Shown one piece after another: positions 34,835-48,300 of a stretch of 64,000 nucleotides of DNA. The stretch comes from Volvox africanus. Taxonomy: Eukaryota; Chlorophyta; Chlorophyceae; Chlamydomonadales; Volvocaceae. Positions within the stretch are counted from its first letter, which is position 1; each line of letters starts with the position of its first letter. The stretch is from assembly GCA_030268105.1 (NCBI GenBank), contig BSDZ01000080.1, positions 5,629,501-5,693,500 on the forward strand, read 5' to 3'. The notes under the pieces were generated by a model, which was given only the letters and a program-made list of their open reading frames with translations, made no database searches and had not been told where the DNA came from. The position numbers and the translations under genes were made by a program.

Positions 34835-37800
34835 ATGTGGGGAACCTTTGTGCCTGACCTTGGGAAATTGGGGGAACAGCTAACAGCTGTGGCAGGTGAA
34901 GCGCTGCAGAAAGCCACTGCAGATATGGAGAAGAGCATTGACAACACTCTTGGTATCAGGGGAGGTGCGCAAGCGATTCTTGAACTTTGGAAGGGTTATA
35001 TTATAGCTGTAGTGACTGCGGAACGGAGGCTTTCTTAACGACCAAATTGATTTCTCCTTTGCCATGAACATTATTAGGTAGCAAGGCGGCAGCGGGAACT
35101 GTTGCAGTCGAGGTGCGTCAATCCTGCTTAAAGTGTAGTTGCCTAGACGCTTCCAGTAGTTCAGTGCTTTAGCTTTGATCCTTGTCAATATGCCAGGCTC
35201 AAGTATCGAGCGCGTCGGGACGCAGCGATGGCTCTGCACCGTTGGACCCAACTACACCCAACGCAGCACCTGGCTCTAAGCCCGGGCAAAAGAAGGTGGT
35301 GAAGAAGATTGTCAGACGTGTAGTCAAAAACAGCGGCACAGACCTCGCAGCAGCAGGAGCAGCAGCAGTAGCTGGCACCAGCGCAAGCGCGGGGGCAAAC
35401 CCCCCAGCCTCGGAGGACGGCAACGCCGCACTCGGCATCCGTCCAGCAGGCGGGACCGTGTCTTCTGAAGACATCCATTCTCAGCCTACTCCAGGATCCT
35501 CTGAGCAGCACACTACTGCGGTTGAGAACACCAGGCTCACGGCCGCATCGCGTCTAAATGGAGCCTTTCTCCCGGACCCGGAGTCAGATATGCCTCTTCC
35601 TTTGGGCAACGCTTCGAGTCCAGATGTGAATGTGCAACCGGTATTCGTATCTGTTGCCACAGGGCTCGGGAACCAGAGCGGGGAAAGCAATCACGGCGCG
35701 GCACCCAATGGGATTTTTCAGGTGGGCAATGGGAGCTTAGAAGACGCGGAGATGGTCGGGCCGGTCCCACAGGAGCACCGCAGGTCGAGCAGCGGCGCAG
35801 CCCCAGGTAACCATGTGGTCCAAACCCGTGAGCTTCTCGGCGGGGAATTTCTTGGCGGAGATGCAGCTTTGTGCCAGCATCAGCGGTACGAGGAGCAAGC
35901 GGCAGCAGCAGCAGTAGCAGCGACGGCGGAAGGTGCCGCCGAGCACACTACAACGCCAGCAGCGGGAAGAGATGACTGGGATGCTTGGCAGGATGAGGAC
36001 TCGGACATGTCAGTTACGAGAGAGACGGGCGCCGCCGGTTTCGCGGGTGCATCTGGATCATCACCAGCCCTAGGGCCGGCATATGCCAGGATACCTGAAG
36101 GGGCCCTGACGACCACAGTTTCTGAAGGGGATGCGGCGGCGCTGGGGGCGGTGGCGGCAGCGGGACCGAAACCTGAGAAGACGCTAGTGGGGGTGTCCAG
36201 AGTCTCGGAGCCGACAGCATCCCGGGAAAGTGCACGATGTGCGGAGGCGGGAAGGGGGGCTCCCGTCGAGTACGGTGCCTCAGACCATGAATCGGCATCC
36301 GCTGCCGTCGCGGGCTCTAAAGAGGCGCCCGACATATCGCCGCCGCCACCGCCGGCCGCTGCTGTCAACGGCGAAGTCGTAGTAGCGGGATCAGGGGCCG
36401 ACAACCGGGCGAAAGAAAAAGCCGACAACGCGGGTGCGGCCGTTGATGCGGCAGCCGATTTGCCATCATCGTCTGCGGCGGCAGCGGCCTCTCGGGAAGT
36501 TGAGGACCTGCGGCGGGCGCTGGCGCAGCTGCAGGGGGAGCTTCGTGAGCGGGAGCTTCAGTTGCAGTTTCAGGCGGTCCGAGTTTCAGATCTGCAGCAG
36601 GTGTGTGTATGTACTATGTGCATGAGTGGGGGTGGCATCTGGCGCTTAGGGCAGCAAAAGCTGCTGTTGGCACCCCAACAGGCGAGGAGGTCCTACGGAC
36701 AGGCAGGTTTGCAGGCGCCACGGGTTAGGTCCCCTCGACCGCATGCTTAGGGGGCCCTGTTTCCTCTGTTCGTGAGCACCAGCACCAATGGAAGGGCAAG
36801 GTACTCAAGGCTATGTACGCATATTCCGTTATTTCTCCTACCTCCTCTTATCTCGCCGCTCCCACTGTGGCACAAGTATTTTCGTCCCTCAGCTCTCACA
36901 GCCCTCTCGTATGTGCCGAATTGGTATTCGCACCGGCATCCCGCTCCAACCCGCCTCCCCTTCTCGTTTCGTTTGCCTCTCCCTTCCCCCTTCTTCCCCC
37001 GTGAATGAAGCGCACCCAGGATGTCGTACCTGTACCCGGTCCGCTGTTTATTGTCATAGCATCCCTCCTTCGATACCCTCCTATGTTGCGCTGCGCAGTT
37101 GCGTCTTTCCCTCCCCAGCCTATCTCCTGGTGTATTTTATGTGTATGTGATTACATTGGGGGGAGTGTACGGTAAGGGCATATTTCGTATTCCTCCCCTC
37201 CCGGGACATGTGGGCAGGTAGTTGCGGGTCTGCAGACACGCAATGAGGAGTTGGCGCTGCGCACCGCCGGGCTGAGTGAGGCGGACTTCGAGGCGGTGCG
37301 GAGCGAGTTTGAGCAGCGGCTGGCGGCGGCTGAGCGCAAGGTGTACGCGTTAACCAAGGAGCGGGACGCGCTTCGCAAGGGGGCGGAGAAGCTGGCGGAT
37401 TACGGAGCGCTAGTGAAGGAGAAGGATGACATCATCAAACAGGCACGCAGTCCATGTGGGGTGCGGGATGCGTCACCTTCAGTGCAGTGATCCTCTCTTT
37501 CTAAACCTAGACACGCATGGCTTAATCTTTGAGACAAGCATAAGACAGCTGGCAGAATCAGCCAGGTAGGTAGCTCATTCGGGTAGTAGACCCCTAACCA
37601 CCACGCACATGCCTGTGAGCGCCGTGTGATAGTATATGATGCTTCACGGCAGCCTTTCCTCCTCCCGGCACAGGTGATGGATGAGGGTGAAAAGTTGAGT
37701 AAGAAGCAGGTGGAGCTGGAGAGCATCATCAAGCGGCTGCGGGGCCAGCTGACGGCGGTAGAAGCGGAACGGGATAAGCTTGCGACGCGGCTGGCGGCGG

Positions 37801-40800
37801 AGGAGTCGGGCGCCGCCGAGCTGAGGCGCGTCAAGGCCAAACTGGAGAAGGAGCTTGTGGCGGCGGGTAAGCGCACAGGCTTGGAGAGGGGTTTGGTTTC
37901 GGGACCGATGATCCTTCCGGGTGATCGGTTGAGGGCAGCGGCATTTCGTTCATAGACGGCGGTGAGGGCTGGGGCACCGGCCGAAGGGCGCAGAAGAGAG
38001 GTAAAGGTGGAGGGGGAGGGGAGAGGGAGGGAGAAAGCACCAAGACGCCAGGGTGCTGTGTTTCCCGGGTCGGTGTCCCAAAATGGCACTCCCATAGCGC
38101 TGGTATCCCCGCTTGATCCACGTCGTCATGGTGCAGTAGGTTTACCGGAAATATAGGCACGTGTCTGTGGCCTAACTGTGACAACACAGTCAGTTGCACA
38201 CAACCATGCTTTCAGGGCCTCAGGGTGCCCGGTCGATTCCGGTAACGTTCGTCACATCGTTGTCTCTGCCACTGCAGGCGAGCAAGCCAAGGCGGATCTC
38301 GAATCTCAGCGGGAGCACTTCGAGCTGCTGCTGCAGAAGGCCAAGAGCGACCAGGTGAGGCGAGGTGCGGGTCGGAAGGGTCTCAAGTGCTCATCAAGGA
38401 GGTGCTGATTGGGGAGTGCCTGAAAATCGGTCAAGAGAAAATTCAGATGGGCCAGATGGAGTGAGAGTTTCAAAATAGGAAAAACACAGGGCGCAGGAGG
38501 GGCAAGGGGGATGGCTGCCGCAAGCTCGGGGTAACTACCACCATTGGACCGCAGGCATGGGGTGGGTGTGTTTGTTTTTGGGACTGGCATTGGTGTATTG
38601 GCTGCAGACTGCACCCGACCTCAGCGGCGGAGGGCGAAGAAGTCAAGAGAACGGCGCGACAGCTGTAAGAAGGCTGTTGCTGGCGATTTTGCTGGCCTAT
38701 ATTTATGGGAGTCCAGAAAGGGAGCATGTTGCGAAGTTTCAGGTTTGCACTCTCATCATCAAGGAGGCCGGTGGCGTCAACAGACACAAAACACTTCGAT
38801 GGAGAGAGGGCAAAAGCTGCCAAGTTTAGTCCATGAACCCATGTGGGACATTTCCTCGTCTGCAGGTGGACGCGGAAGAGCGAGCACGCGACGCGGCGGC
38901 ACAGGGCCTGGGCCGCCGGTTGCGCGAATCGGAGGCCCGCTGCGAGGCGCTGGCAGAGTCCTGCGCAGAGCTGCGGGATGCACTGGACCGGCAGCGGCAG
39001 GCGGCGGACCTGCGGGAGGAGATGCTGAAGGTGATAAGCGGGCGAGGGGGCTCTTGGCGGGGATTTCATGGTGAAAAGAAGGGCGGAATGTGGCGGCACC
39101 AGTGGGTTGGATGCCTCGGATGTGACCGTCCCTGGGAGGTAGGGAGGTCCTGGTGTTTAAAAGTGTGTTACTTGGTGGCCACAAAACATAGGATATCCTC
39201 CCCCCGTCGTTTGTGAGCCCCCTTGTCCTCATCAGGGTATCCCCTCAGGGTATACCTCCCTCTGCCACATATATGTGTTTCCCTGGTAAGGTGCCGGTTT
39301 CATTTCATTTCTACCTCCGGTTACACCTCCCCCCTCACTTCACGGAAACGTCATCTTGACCCTCGCCCCTGCCCTCGGCCCTGCAGGCCGATATCAATGA
39401 CCTGGAGCGGCGCTGCCAGGCTGCTGAGCTGCGGCATCAGGACCTGGCCGCCAAGATGCCCGAGGCCACGCGACCATTGCTGCGTCAGATTGAGGCGATG
39501 CAGTCCGCGATGGAGGCGCAGGCGGAGGCATGGACGGGTGCGGAGTCGTCCTTGCACTCGCGCATTACGGATGCGGAGGGGCGCGCGGCGGCGGCTGGGG
39601 AGCGGGAACGACTAGCGATGGACAAGATGCAGGTAGGCTGATGGCGGGCTGTGGGAGCTTGGTGAGGGCTGGCGGGCAGGGTTCTGAGGGAAAGAAGCCC
39701 CGGCGGCGATGGGTCTGTGTACAGGGGTTCTCATGCACCTGACGCCAGCACTATCACCCCACCCGAACCCGCGGAGATCTTCTTTGTAATACCCGGCGGG
39801 TACGCTATTGATCAACCAGCGGAGCTGTATATGACTGTCATTACAGTTCAGGGCACGGCTTTAGGTAACTGGGGTGCATTACCTTGGGGCTTAAGTTGGT
39901 AGTTTTCATTTTCAAACCTCGGCGCTGTGGGCTCTTCGGCCCTGACTGTGCCCAAAAGAGCCCTCTCATCTCAACGCCCCACATATCCCGCCATCGCCCC
40001 CTTCCCTAAAACCCTAAACCCTGCACATTTCCCCGCTCAGCTCCTTTCCGCGAGGGTGTCTGGTCTGGAGGCCAGTCTGTCCGCCAGTCGCTCTGAGGTG
40101 CGACTGATGAACGAGCAGCTGGAAGAGGCGAGTCAGGCACTGGCGGGAGCTCGGGAGGCGGCGGCGGCGGCGGCAAACCAAGCGGAGGTGCTGTCAGAGC
40201 GCTGCCGGTTGCAGGAGCAGCAGCTGGGGCAGATGGAAACAGATATTCGGGAGCTCCGGGAGGCAGAGCGGACCGCCCGAGCGGCGGTGGAACACGACAC
40301 GGCAGCGCTGCGGCGGGAGTACGAACGGCGCCTGGTTGAGGCGGATATGGAGCTGGGAGCGCTGCGGGCGCAGGTGCAGGCTGAGGCTATGAAACGGTGA
40401 GGGAGGGAAAGAGGGAAAGGGGAAGGGAAAGAGGGAAGAGGAACCAGCGAGGCGCACAGGCTCCGGCCTGTAGACGCAGTAGTATGAGCCGGGTGCTGCC
40501 GATGCTCTTTTCTTCCATGCGTTGTCCAAAAGTTCCTCCCCTGAACCGCATCTCATCCCACCCTTACCCCTCCGCCCCAGCCCCGAGCCCCCCGCCATGG
40601 CGGCCCCCGGCTACCGCTGGGTGCTGGTCAAGGACGGAGAGCAGCAGCCGCAACACCAGCAGCAGCGGAACCCTAAGTGAGCACCCTAAGGGGGGGGACG
40701 TAGCGCGGACGGTGCGATGAGATCTGGACAGTGCAGTGGTTTCTTGTACATTCCTTAGGGCCAGTGAGCAGCAGTGTTGTGGGACTTAAGACTTATGGGG

Positions 40801-42324
40801 GGCACAGGGGGTGGTTATGGGATGGACGGAGAGGGGGGGTGGGTACATTCAAGCTGCTGATACTCATTGCCATCGAACTCCGGTCCTCTCCTCCTCCCTG
40901 TCCCTCTCGACTTCCTCCGCGCTTCGGTCCCTCCCCTCATACGCATATTCCCAACGCGGCGCCTCCACAGCTCCTCCGGTGCCGAGACGTCGTACCGGAC
41001 GTCGAATGCCCCCAGCCCGGCCGCCATCACGTCCGCCAACATCGGTTCGGAACTCCTGGCCAGTCTACGCAGCGGTGGGGGCGGGGGCGCGTCCACAACA
41101 TCAGTTGCCGAGCCCGGCGGCGGCGGATCAGGTTCGGGACACCACGGCGGCGGCGGCGGCGGCGGGGTTGGAACCGATAGCGTCCAAATGGTCATGGCCA
41201 GTGAGCTCGAGTCCCTTCGTGCGGCACTGCGGGCCAAGACGGGAGAGCTGGTTGCAGCACAGCAGCAAGTAGTGGAACTGGAGGCGACACGGGACAGGTG
41301 CGTGCACGGGTTGGTGGTTTGTCTCTGTCTTTGACAAAGGGATAAGTAGTAGGTGTCATACCGACGATGCCTTTGACCGAACCGATACTCAATTCGGAGT
41401 CAAAGAGACTACCCACAAAGGGGAAGTCTGAGGTAGTCGGTGAGGATAGTCGGAGAAAGCTGGGATCTCGCAGCACCTGGCTCTGACGGCGGAAGCTGAT
41501 CCTATGTGGTAAGCATTCTCTACTCTCTTCGTCGAAAGGACGAAACCCTGCCTTCCGCGTTCATGTGTTTTGCAAGTGGATTGAGGGGTTTATCCAAGCC
41601 CTAAGTCTTTCACCCCAAGCAGCGTGTACCCCACACACATTGGCTGCTGCGCAGCCCTCTCCGAGAACAGGCCAAGTGCAACCCCATCCCTGCCTCGCCC
41701 GCCCGCCTAACAAATCCACATCTAAACCCATCTGTATCATTATGTTTGGAAGGTTGGCTGAGGAGCTTGTGGCGGGCTCCGCTCACACGGTGGCGGCCGA
41801 GGATGCTATGCAGCAGCGCGACCGGCTGGAGGCGGAGGTGGCTGACTTGCGGACCAAACTGAGCAGCGCGCTAGAGCTCGTTGGTGAGGCTGCGGAGCGG
41901 GTGATTGGCATTGGAAGCGGGATTACCTAATTATAGCGGATTACGTCATACAAAACACGGCCCCGCCCCTAATGACGCAACCCGCAATTCCCCTTCCATA
42001 TATACACATACACACATACACACCCCATGCACACGCCACGCAGGCGAGCGTGACGAGCAGGTGGAGGAATTGCTTGCGGACCTGCAGGACGTCAAGAGCA
42101 TGTACAAGGACCAGATCGAGTTCATGTGCCAACAGCTGTTGGAGTTACAGGGGCTGCAGTTGGGGGGGGCACACGGCCCTGGCCCTGGCCATAGCCTCGG
42201 TGCCCCGGGCGGGAGGGCCTTACACGGCGCACAGGGCGGCCTTTCGCCCTGGGTGGGGGCCCCCTGCTTGCGGGCGGGGGCGGGGGCGGACGGGGTAGCT
42301 CCACCGGCGGTCAGGGAGGAGTAG
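34835..42324 (+). CDS. TMF1: TMF/golgin-5 type Golgi coiled-coil protein
   Basis: Twelve exons: 34835-34964, 35204-36600, 37218-37442, 37674-37866, 38278-38354, 38866-39030, 39387-39632, 40041-40396, 40581-40676, 40971-41297, 41753-41883 and 42044-42324. Phases chain without a break (3,624 nt, 1,207 aa). The N terminus resembles plant golgin candidate 5: MWGTFVPDLGKLGEQL and ATADMEKSIDNTLG. The middle is coiled coil (VMDEGEKLSKKQVELESIIK and following exons). The C terminus has the TMF signature: LEATRDRLAEELV, then SALELVGERDEQVEELLADL and KSMYKDQIEFM. The family tethers vesicles at the Golgi and binds Rab6 through its C-terminal coil. Residues about 60-450 are an Ala/Gly/Ser-rich insertion with an acidic WDAWQDEDSD patch. 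The acceptor of exon 2 is the least certain. Intron 3 appears to start with GC rather than GT. Confidence 0.88.
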
Positions 42325-44920
42325 AGGATCAAGGGCGGGTTTTAGGCATGACAAGGCGAGGTACGGCGCACTTGCGATAGGTAAGATGCTGCCTAGGCGT
42401 GGGGTGTGCGGCAGGCGTGCGTGTGTGAAGCGCATCTGCGGGCGGGTAAGCGACAGCAACGGAAAGGATTAGGCCTATGGTTTTGGTGGCTTTGGCGAAG
42501 AGGGGCGTCCTTCCTGGGGTTTGGAAGCCCTTGCGGTAGTGATAATGGTGGGCGTGGGGGTGCCTCAAGGAAATATGCGGCTAGTTTCGGGTAACACTTA
42601 AGTTTTGGAAAGAGAACGGAGGTGTTGACGGGCAATCAATCTATTTCAGCGCAGGCAGCGCAGGTAGCACAAGGAAACACTAATTAGGCAGTGGCGCAGC
42701 AGTCGTAGCAGAATACCAGGAAGGCGATGGCGGACACCGATCACTACCCCGCCGGCGCTGAGGAATTTTGGAGCTGTACTGAAAGGTGACGGGAGAGGTG
42801 GGTGCCCTCCCAGGAGCATTCCTGCCCCCATGTGCCCCTACTGGATACGTGACTACTCCCCGCACCCCCCTGTGCGTGTGTGTGTGTGTGCGACATTCAC
42901 TTCCGGATTGACCCCTCTGAATTGGGGTTATGTGGGTATACGTAGTGTTGTGGTTGATTGTCTCTTACCTCTCATCACCTCGGGATTGGTCAATGACCTC
43001 ACAGCTTGTTGTGTTGGGTGCGGTCTGAATCGGGTCGGGAGGACGAAGATGCCGAGGCGTTTTGTGTATGTATTTGTTTAACTGTGTCTCTTTTGTCTCT
43101 TTTGCGTTTTGTATGTGTCCGCACTTGACCGATTCCCCCTCTTGCACGTTAATACATGTGCCGTGGTAGTGGTAGTGGTAGTGGTGCAGTGCCACACGGG
43201 CTGAGCTGGGTGCGGCCCGTCTATGATGCACTATGCAAGACATCCGGCAGCTATGATCTGAATCCCAGCGAACGTACGTGCATGCCCGGGGAGGCTGATG
43301 CTGACATGCTTTCTGCGGCCGGTGTTGGGGACAGTCTCCGAATGAGTTTGGAGACAGATTGGAGTTTGGCAGCTTGTATATGGATGGCAGAAAACACAAC
43401 GTAGAGATATCTCGACATGCAGGACGACGCAATCTGTCGCCTTGTTCGTGGGTGCCGTCGCTACTTGAGCCCCCTCGCCTTCGGCATTGTTTGGGAGGGT
43501 GCTGCCAACATGGACTTGAACAATCCAACATTATGACGAGATATGAGTGAGGATGTAGCTCAGGTCTTAAACGATGTCGGTGGGCGTGTCGTTCGTTTGT
43601 TGTGGATTGACAGCTTCACAATGGAGGAGGGGGATTCAGTGCGTTGGTTGGAAAAGTGCACGACCTGCACCTGGTGGCGACGCATGCAATAGTACGCATT
43701 GTAACATCGTCATTATCTATACGGGAGTGTTTGCTCCTGCACGTGTAGTGCGGAGTCTCAAATGGAGGACTCCGTGTCTGGGGCCGTGGTGCGGTGCAGT
43801 GCGGTGCAGAGACCGGTCGTGTCCTTGGCGGGTCGGGTGCGGGGTTAAGTGCATTGTGACTGGAAGGGATTGGCGGGACGGAAAGGAGGGGACCACCGGG
43901 GGGTCACGACAGTAGTCGCTCGCAAAAGAGGGCCACTGCTGCTTGTTCACATGTCACGAGGGACAACGGCGTAGGGAGGTCGCCGATAGGGGTGAGGGGT
44001 GCTGGTAAGGTGATAGTTGTCAGGGAAATAGACTCCCCCGCCATGGAGTGCATCCTGACAATCACTCATCTTTGGTCAGCAGTGTGTTGCAAGCTTTCGA
44101 AGTGATGTGCGACTTCCCTACTTGGCGGCTCTCCTGTTCACTGAAGCGCCAGGGTGTGGGGTGTGGGGGAAGGGTGATGGCGGGACAAAGAAGCAAACGA
44201 CTTGGGAAACGGCCCGCTCGCTCGGCCATAAGACCCTCTTCGGTGGTTTTAGTGACTCAGCGGAGAAAAGGCGGCAGCGCGTCTGTGCGGGGCAGCTTCG
44301 CGCGGGCCGCAGGTATTGTCAGCACCGAGGGAATTTTTAACGCGCCGAAATGACCCATGGGTCCGCAGTCCGAGGGGGTACGCCTCAAGTGCGGCATACG
44401 CTGAGAGCCCCGCCCGCTGGGCGTGGCGTGATGCCTTAGCTGCTGCTGACTTTTGCGGATTCCAGGTACTCTTTGTTGAGGATGGTTCCTTTGTACAACA
44501 TAAAACATTCGCGGCATACCGATGCCTGTGCTTTTACCTTGGACTTAATTCGCATGTTTGGCTAGGCCTGGAAAACCCTTGTGCCTGAAGGTAAGTTAAG
44601 GACATTCCTCAAAAGAAAATTCGTGAAAGCTAATACACTTAACATAGCCAAGCGAAAGGGAAGAATTGCACGGAATCGAATCAGTCAGGCGAGGACACCC
44701 GGCCCGCCCGCGCCTTCCTCGCTCAGGTGTGGTCAGGTGAGAGAGAGAAAAAGAGAGAGAGAGAGAAGAAGCTAAGGCACGCTGACTAAAAGCGATTTCG
44801 TGATTGTGGATTTTGAAATCACTGGCCGTTCAGTAGACGTTCCAACCGCAAATGGCAAAACGCAACTGGCGCTGCCTCATCCCTGCTGCCTCCTGAACAC
44901 ATACGACATCTCGACCAAAC
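42325..44920 (+). other. Probable 3' UTR of the TMF-like gene, then spacer
   Basis: No coding signal. A TGTAA at 43700-43704 could end the golgin transcript, giving a 3' UTR of about 1.4 kb; this is a guess. Short GT-rich and GGTAGT runs occur near 42880 and 43160, and a GA-rich run at 44738-44766. No further gene is seen before the phosphatase. Confidence 0.4.
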
Positions 44921-45355
44921 ATGGTTGCGACGATAAAGGCACCCCACCACATGTTCCCTGTCCATTGCGGTCCTTTGTCACATCATCCTTTACAAATGCG
45001 GCAAGGGAGTAATGCGGTGTCGTGCCTTCTCCCGCATCTGCAGCTTCCTCTCCTTACACAACTGTCAGCGCTGCCACCTCCTCCAGCCACTTTCTGTGTC
45101 ACGATTCCCACACCTCCGCCACCGCCACCAGCGCCGGCTTACCTCCGCCACCGGCCCGCAGCGTCCTCCTCCCTTTTCCGCCGCCCTCACAGACTACTCC
45201 ACCACTCCTGCTCATCTCCCCCTTGCACCTCCACCTCGGCCGCAGCTGCAGCCGCCGAGGGCTATCAACCGCTGCCTCCCGCAGATCACGGGAGTAACCC
45301 ACGGCCTCCAGCCAGCGCACCGCCGCCGCCACCGCCGCCGTCCAGCTCAGAGACT

Positions 45356-48300
45356 ATGAACAACCCCAGCTGCACGAACCCCAGCACCTTAAGCGCCTCC
45401 CAGGATCTGGATCTCAATGACGAGCCATTGCCGCCCTCCAGCAATCTTGACGACAGCCTGGTGGGCCGAAAACAGGCAACCGTGAGCTCACTGACCCACT
45501 GCGGCACGCCGACAGCGTTCCGATTGGTGAGTGGGTTCGGAAGAGTCCCATGGGCCAGTGTGAGGTACTCGTCATCGCGAGGGTGTTTTTGTGGGGTACG
45601 ACTGAATGGACGGCGCGCGCCGCGACGGCGGAAGCAGATGGTCTCTCCAGTGGGTCTCCCATCTTGAATTGTCCCATGGGTCTCTTGACCGGGTGGGTGC
45701 AATCGGTTCGCGGCCTGTCCCTTTGCCCGATATAGACAAAGGGCCCAGGCTGATTGACAATAGTGATCCACTGAAACTCCTTATGGGGTCCACACTCGTG
45801 AGTAATGCTCGTCCACTTGTCCAGCGCGATTGGTTGCGACCGACAACCTGCCTTCGCCCCCTCGCCGCACCCGCCACAAAGAGGGCTGCTCAGCTCTTGG
45901 TCGGAGGAAGGCCGACACATGCGACAGGTCATAGACAGTAATCCGAAGGCAGAGCGGGGAAGGTGCTTCGCCCCGGGTCATGTCGTACCTCGACACACAT
46001 TGCCACTCCCTTCCCTGCCCCCCCCTGTTTGGGGGGCTCAATTTGTTGCCCTGTTTGTTCGCAGGTGTTGTCGGAAGGGGAGGGTGGCGGCTTCAAGTGG
46101 GTAGTGGGAGAGGCTCAGGGCCGCCGAAAAAACATGGTGGGGTTTCCGTGGGTGGCGGGGGGGTGGGGGTTGTTGAGCTTTACAGGCGTGTCGTGCAAGA
46201 CCTACGTTGACCGCATTAGTCGCGGGATTCGTTTCAATCCCGACCAGTGTGTTGGCGGTTAGTGCGGTTAGTGCGGGGGTACAACGAAATCGAAAAGTAC
46301 GTTCGTGCAAATGCATGGACTCACAACTCACACAAATGGCCGTATTTATTAACCTCCTACTACATCCCTGGCGTCGAGTGATGGCAGGACCTGGCCCACA
46401 CTGCCAATGAATTCGGATGTGGCCCATTTGAAGTTTTTTCCGTACCTCTCGTACCGTACCCCGGTACCTGCACCGCTGTCATCATAGGAGGACGCTCACG
46501 CAGTCAAACTGGACATTGACGGTCGCGGTACGGCGCTCTTTGGTGTGTTTGACGGCCACGGCGGCAGGGAGGTGGCGGCGTTCTGTGCGCAGCATATTGT
46601 GAGTCGTATCCTCACGTGCATACCGCACGGGTGGGGCTGGTGGTCGAGCACGCATACACACCCACATACACCCACACCCACAGCAGCTGAAGATGAGCCG
46701 CACATATTTGATATTCAGTGGACCATTCCTAAAGGGCTAAAAATGTATCACAAAGACCCAACTAGCCCTCCTGAGGTGCTCCGCGGAACAGACCGTCCAC
46801 CGCGCCCCATGTTGGCGCACCGCACGTGTGCCACCACCCCCCATCGCGTCCGACCATGTTGCCGCCCAAGGGGCCAGGGGGCCTCGTCCCAGCAGCGGCT
46901 GCATTTGCGCACCTGCCCCCCCACCCTCTGGGCCCCCCTCACCTCCCCCCCAAAAGGTGGAGGAGGTCGTTCGGTCTCCGGCCTTCTCGAGAGGGGACCT
47001 GGAGGGGGCTCTGGAGGGGGCCTTCCTGGAGCTGGACCACCGCATGCGGGAGATTGACAGCAGAGGGGAGCTGGAGGGGTACGCCGAGGGGCGTCACGGA
47101 AGGTGGCTGAAGGAGTGGGGTGGGGTGGGGTGGGGTGGGGCAAGAGGTGCCTTGGACAAGGGAGGACGGAAAGCTCCGTACTGCCAAAGTTTGGGTCGAT
47201 ATAGGGAGTGGGATGATGATAAGTACCTCCAGCAACACACAAGGTTGGCCACCGAGTGCAGAAATGGCCCGAGATAACGCGTTGAAGCATGTGCCCTCGC
47301 AGTACGATGGAGTACGGGGTACGGGACGAACACGGTCGTTACCAAGGACCTCGTGCGGGCTCCACGGCGGCGGTGGCACTGATTCACGGGAATGAGCTTG
47401 TGGTGGCGCACGCGGGGGACAGCAGGTGAAGCCTGTGTGTGTTTGTGTAACGTAATAATGTAATAGCCTGCTGGCACGAGGCGAATGTCTGAAAATCTCA
47501 AGAGTGACGACTTCTTATTGAGATGCAGTTTGGAATCAGCCAGTCGTTCCGACCACTTTGCGCTAACGAATGGAATAGGGAGACACATTTCCCCTCGTGC
47601 TGCTCCTGCCTTGTTGCACCCTCCTGTACGGCATTATGTACGGCATGTTCACCAACATGAAGGGTGGTTCTGTCCGACGCTGGTGTGCCGTTGTCCTTAA
47701 CGGAAGATCACAAGCCGGACCTGCCCCGGGAGCGGGAACGGATCCGCAGAGCAGGTACAGCTCAGAGGGATGTCGGGGAAGGACTCAGCACCGGGGTGGG
47801 TGGCTAAAACACGTACTATGGGGAGGCGGCGGAGGTGCAAGCGCGAGGGGGGCCTGGGTTTCGGAGCTGCAATCGTACGAGACAAACGATAGCGAGAACC
47901 GAAAATGACGACTTGAAAATCATAAACATCTTATATACCAGGCTACCTTTTTGAGGGATGGGAGTTGGGCAAAGTGTGTCTACATTGGGGCAGGCGGACA
48001 CTTAGACTCTTAGATACGTGTTCAGGCACGACTGTTATGGCGCGACTAATATGCCCCTGGACTTCCAGGTTCTACCCCGACCGAGAGCGGGCCAAAGACC
48101 CTAAGGTTAAGGGCAGGGTGCCCCCATGTCGATGGACGGTGATGACCCCAATTAAAGTGACCTGCGAGCTGACCAGTAGCGGGGTTTACGCCTTAGTTGA
48201 TTCGGCAGATTCCGCTGGATGCTGGTGGTGGGTGCTGAACCTGGGAAAACCACTGATTTCGGAGAAGTCGGCATGGGAGACTGGATGAGGGTGCCCCGAA

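Noticed and set aside
40003..40022. Telomere-like CCCTAAAACCCTAAACCC in a golgin intron
   Set aside because: Only two units, easily a chance pyrimidine-tract sequence before the CTCAG acceptor.
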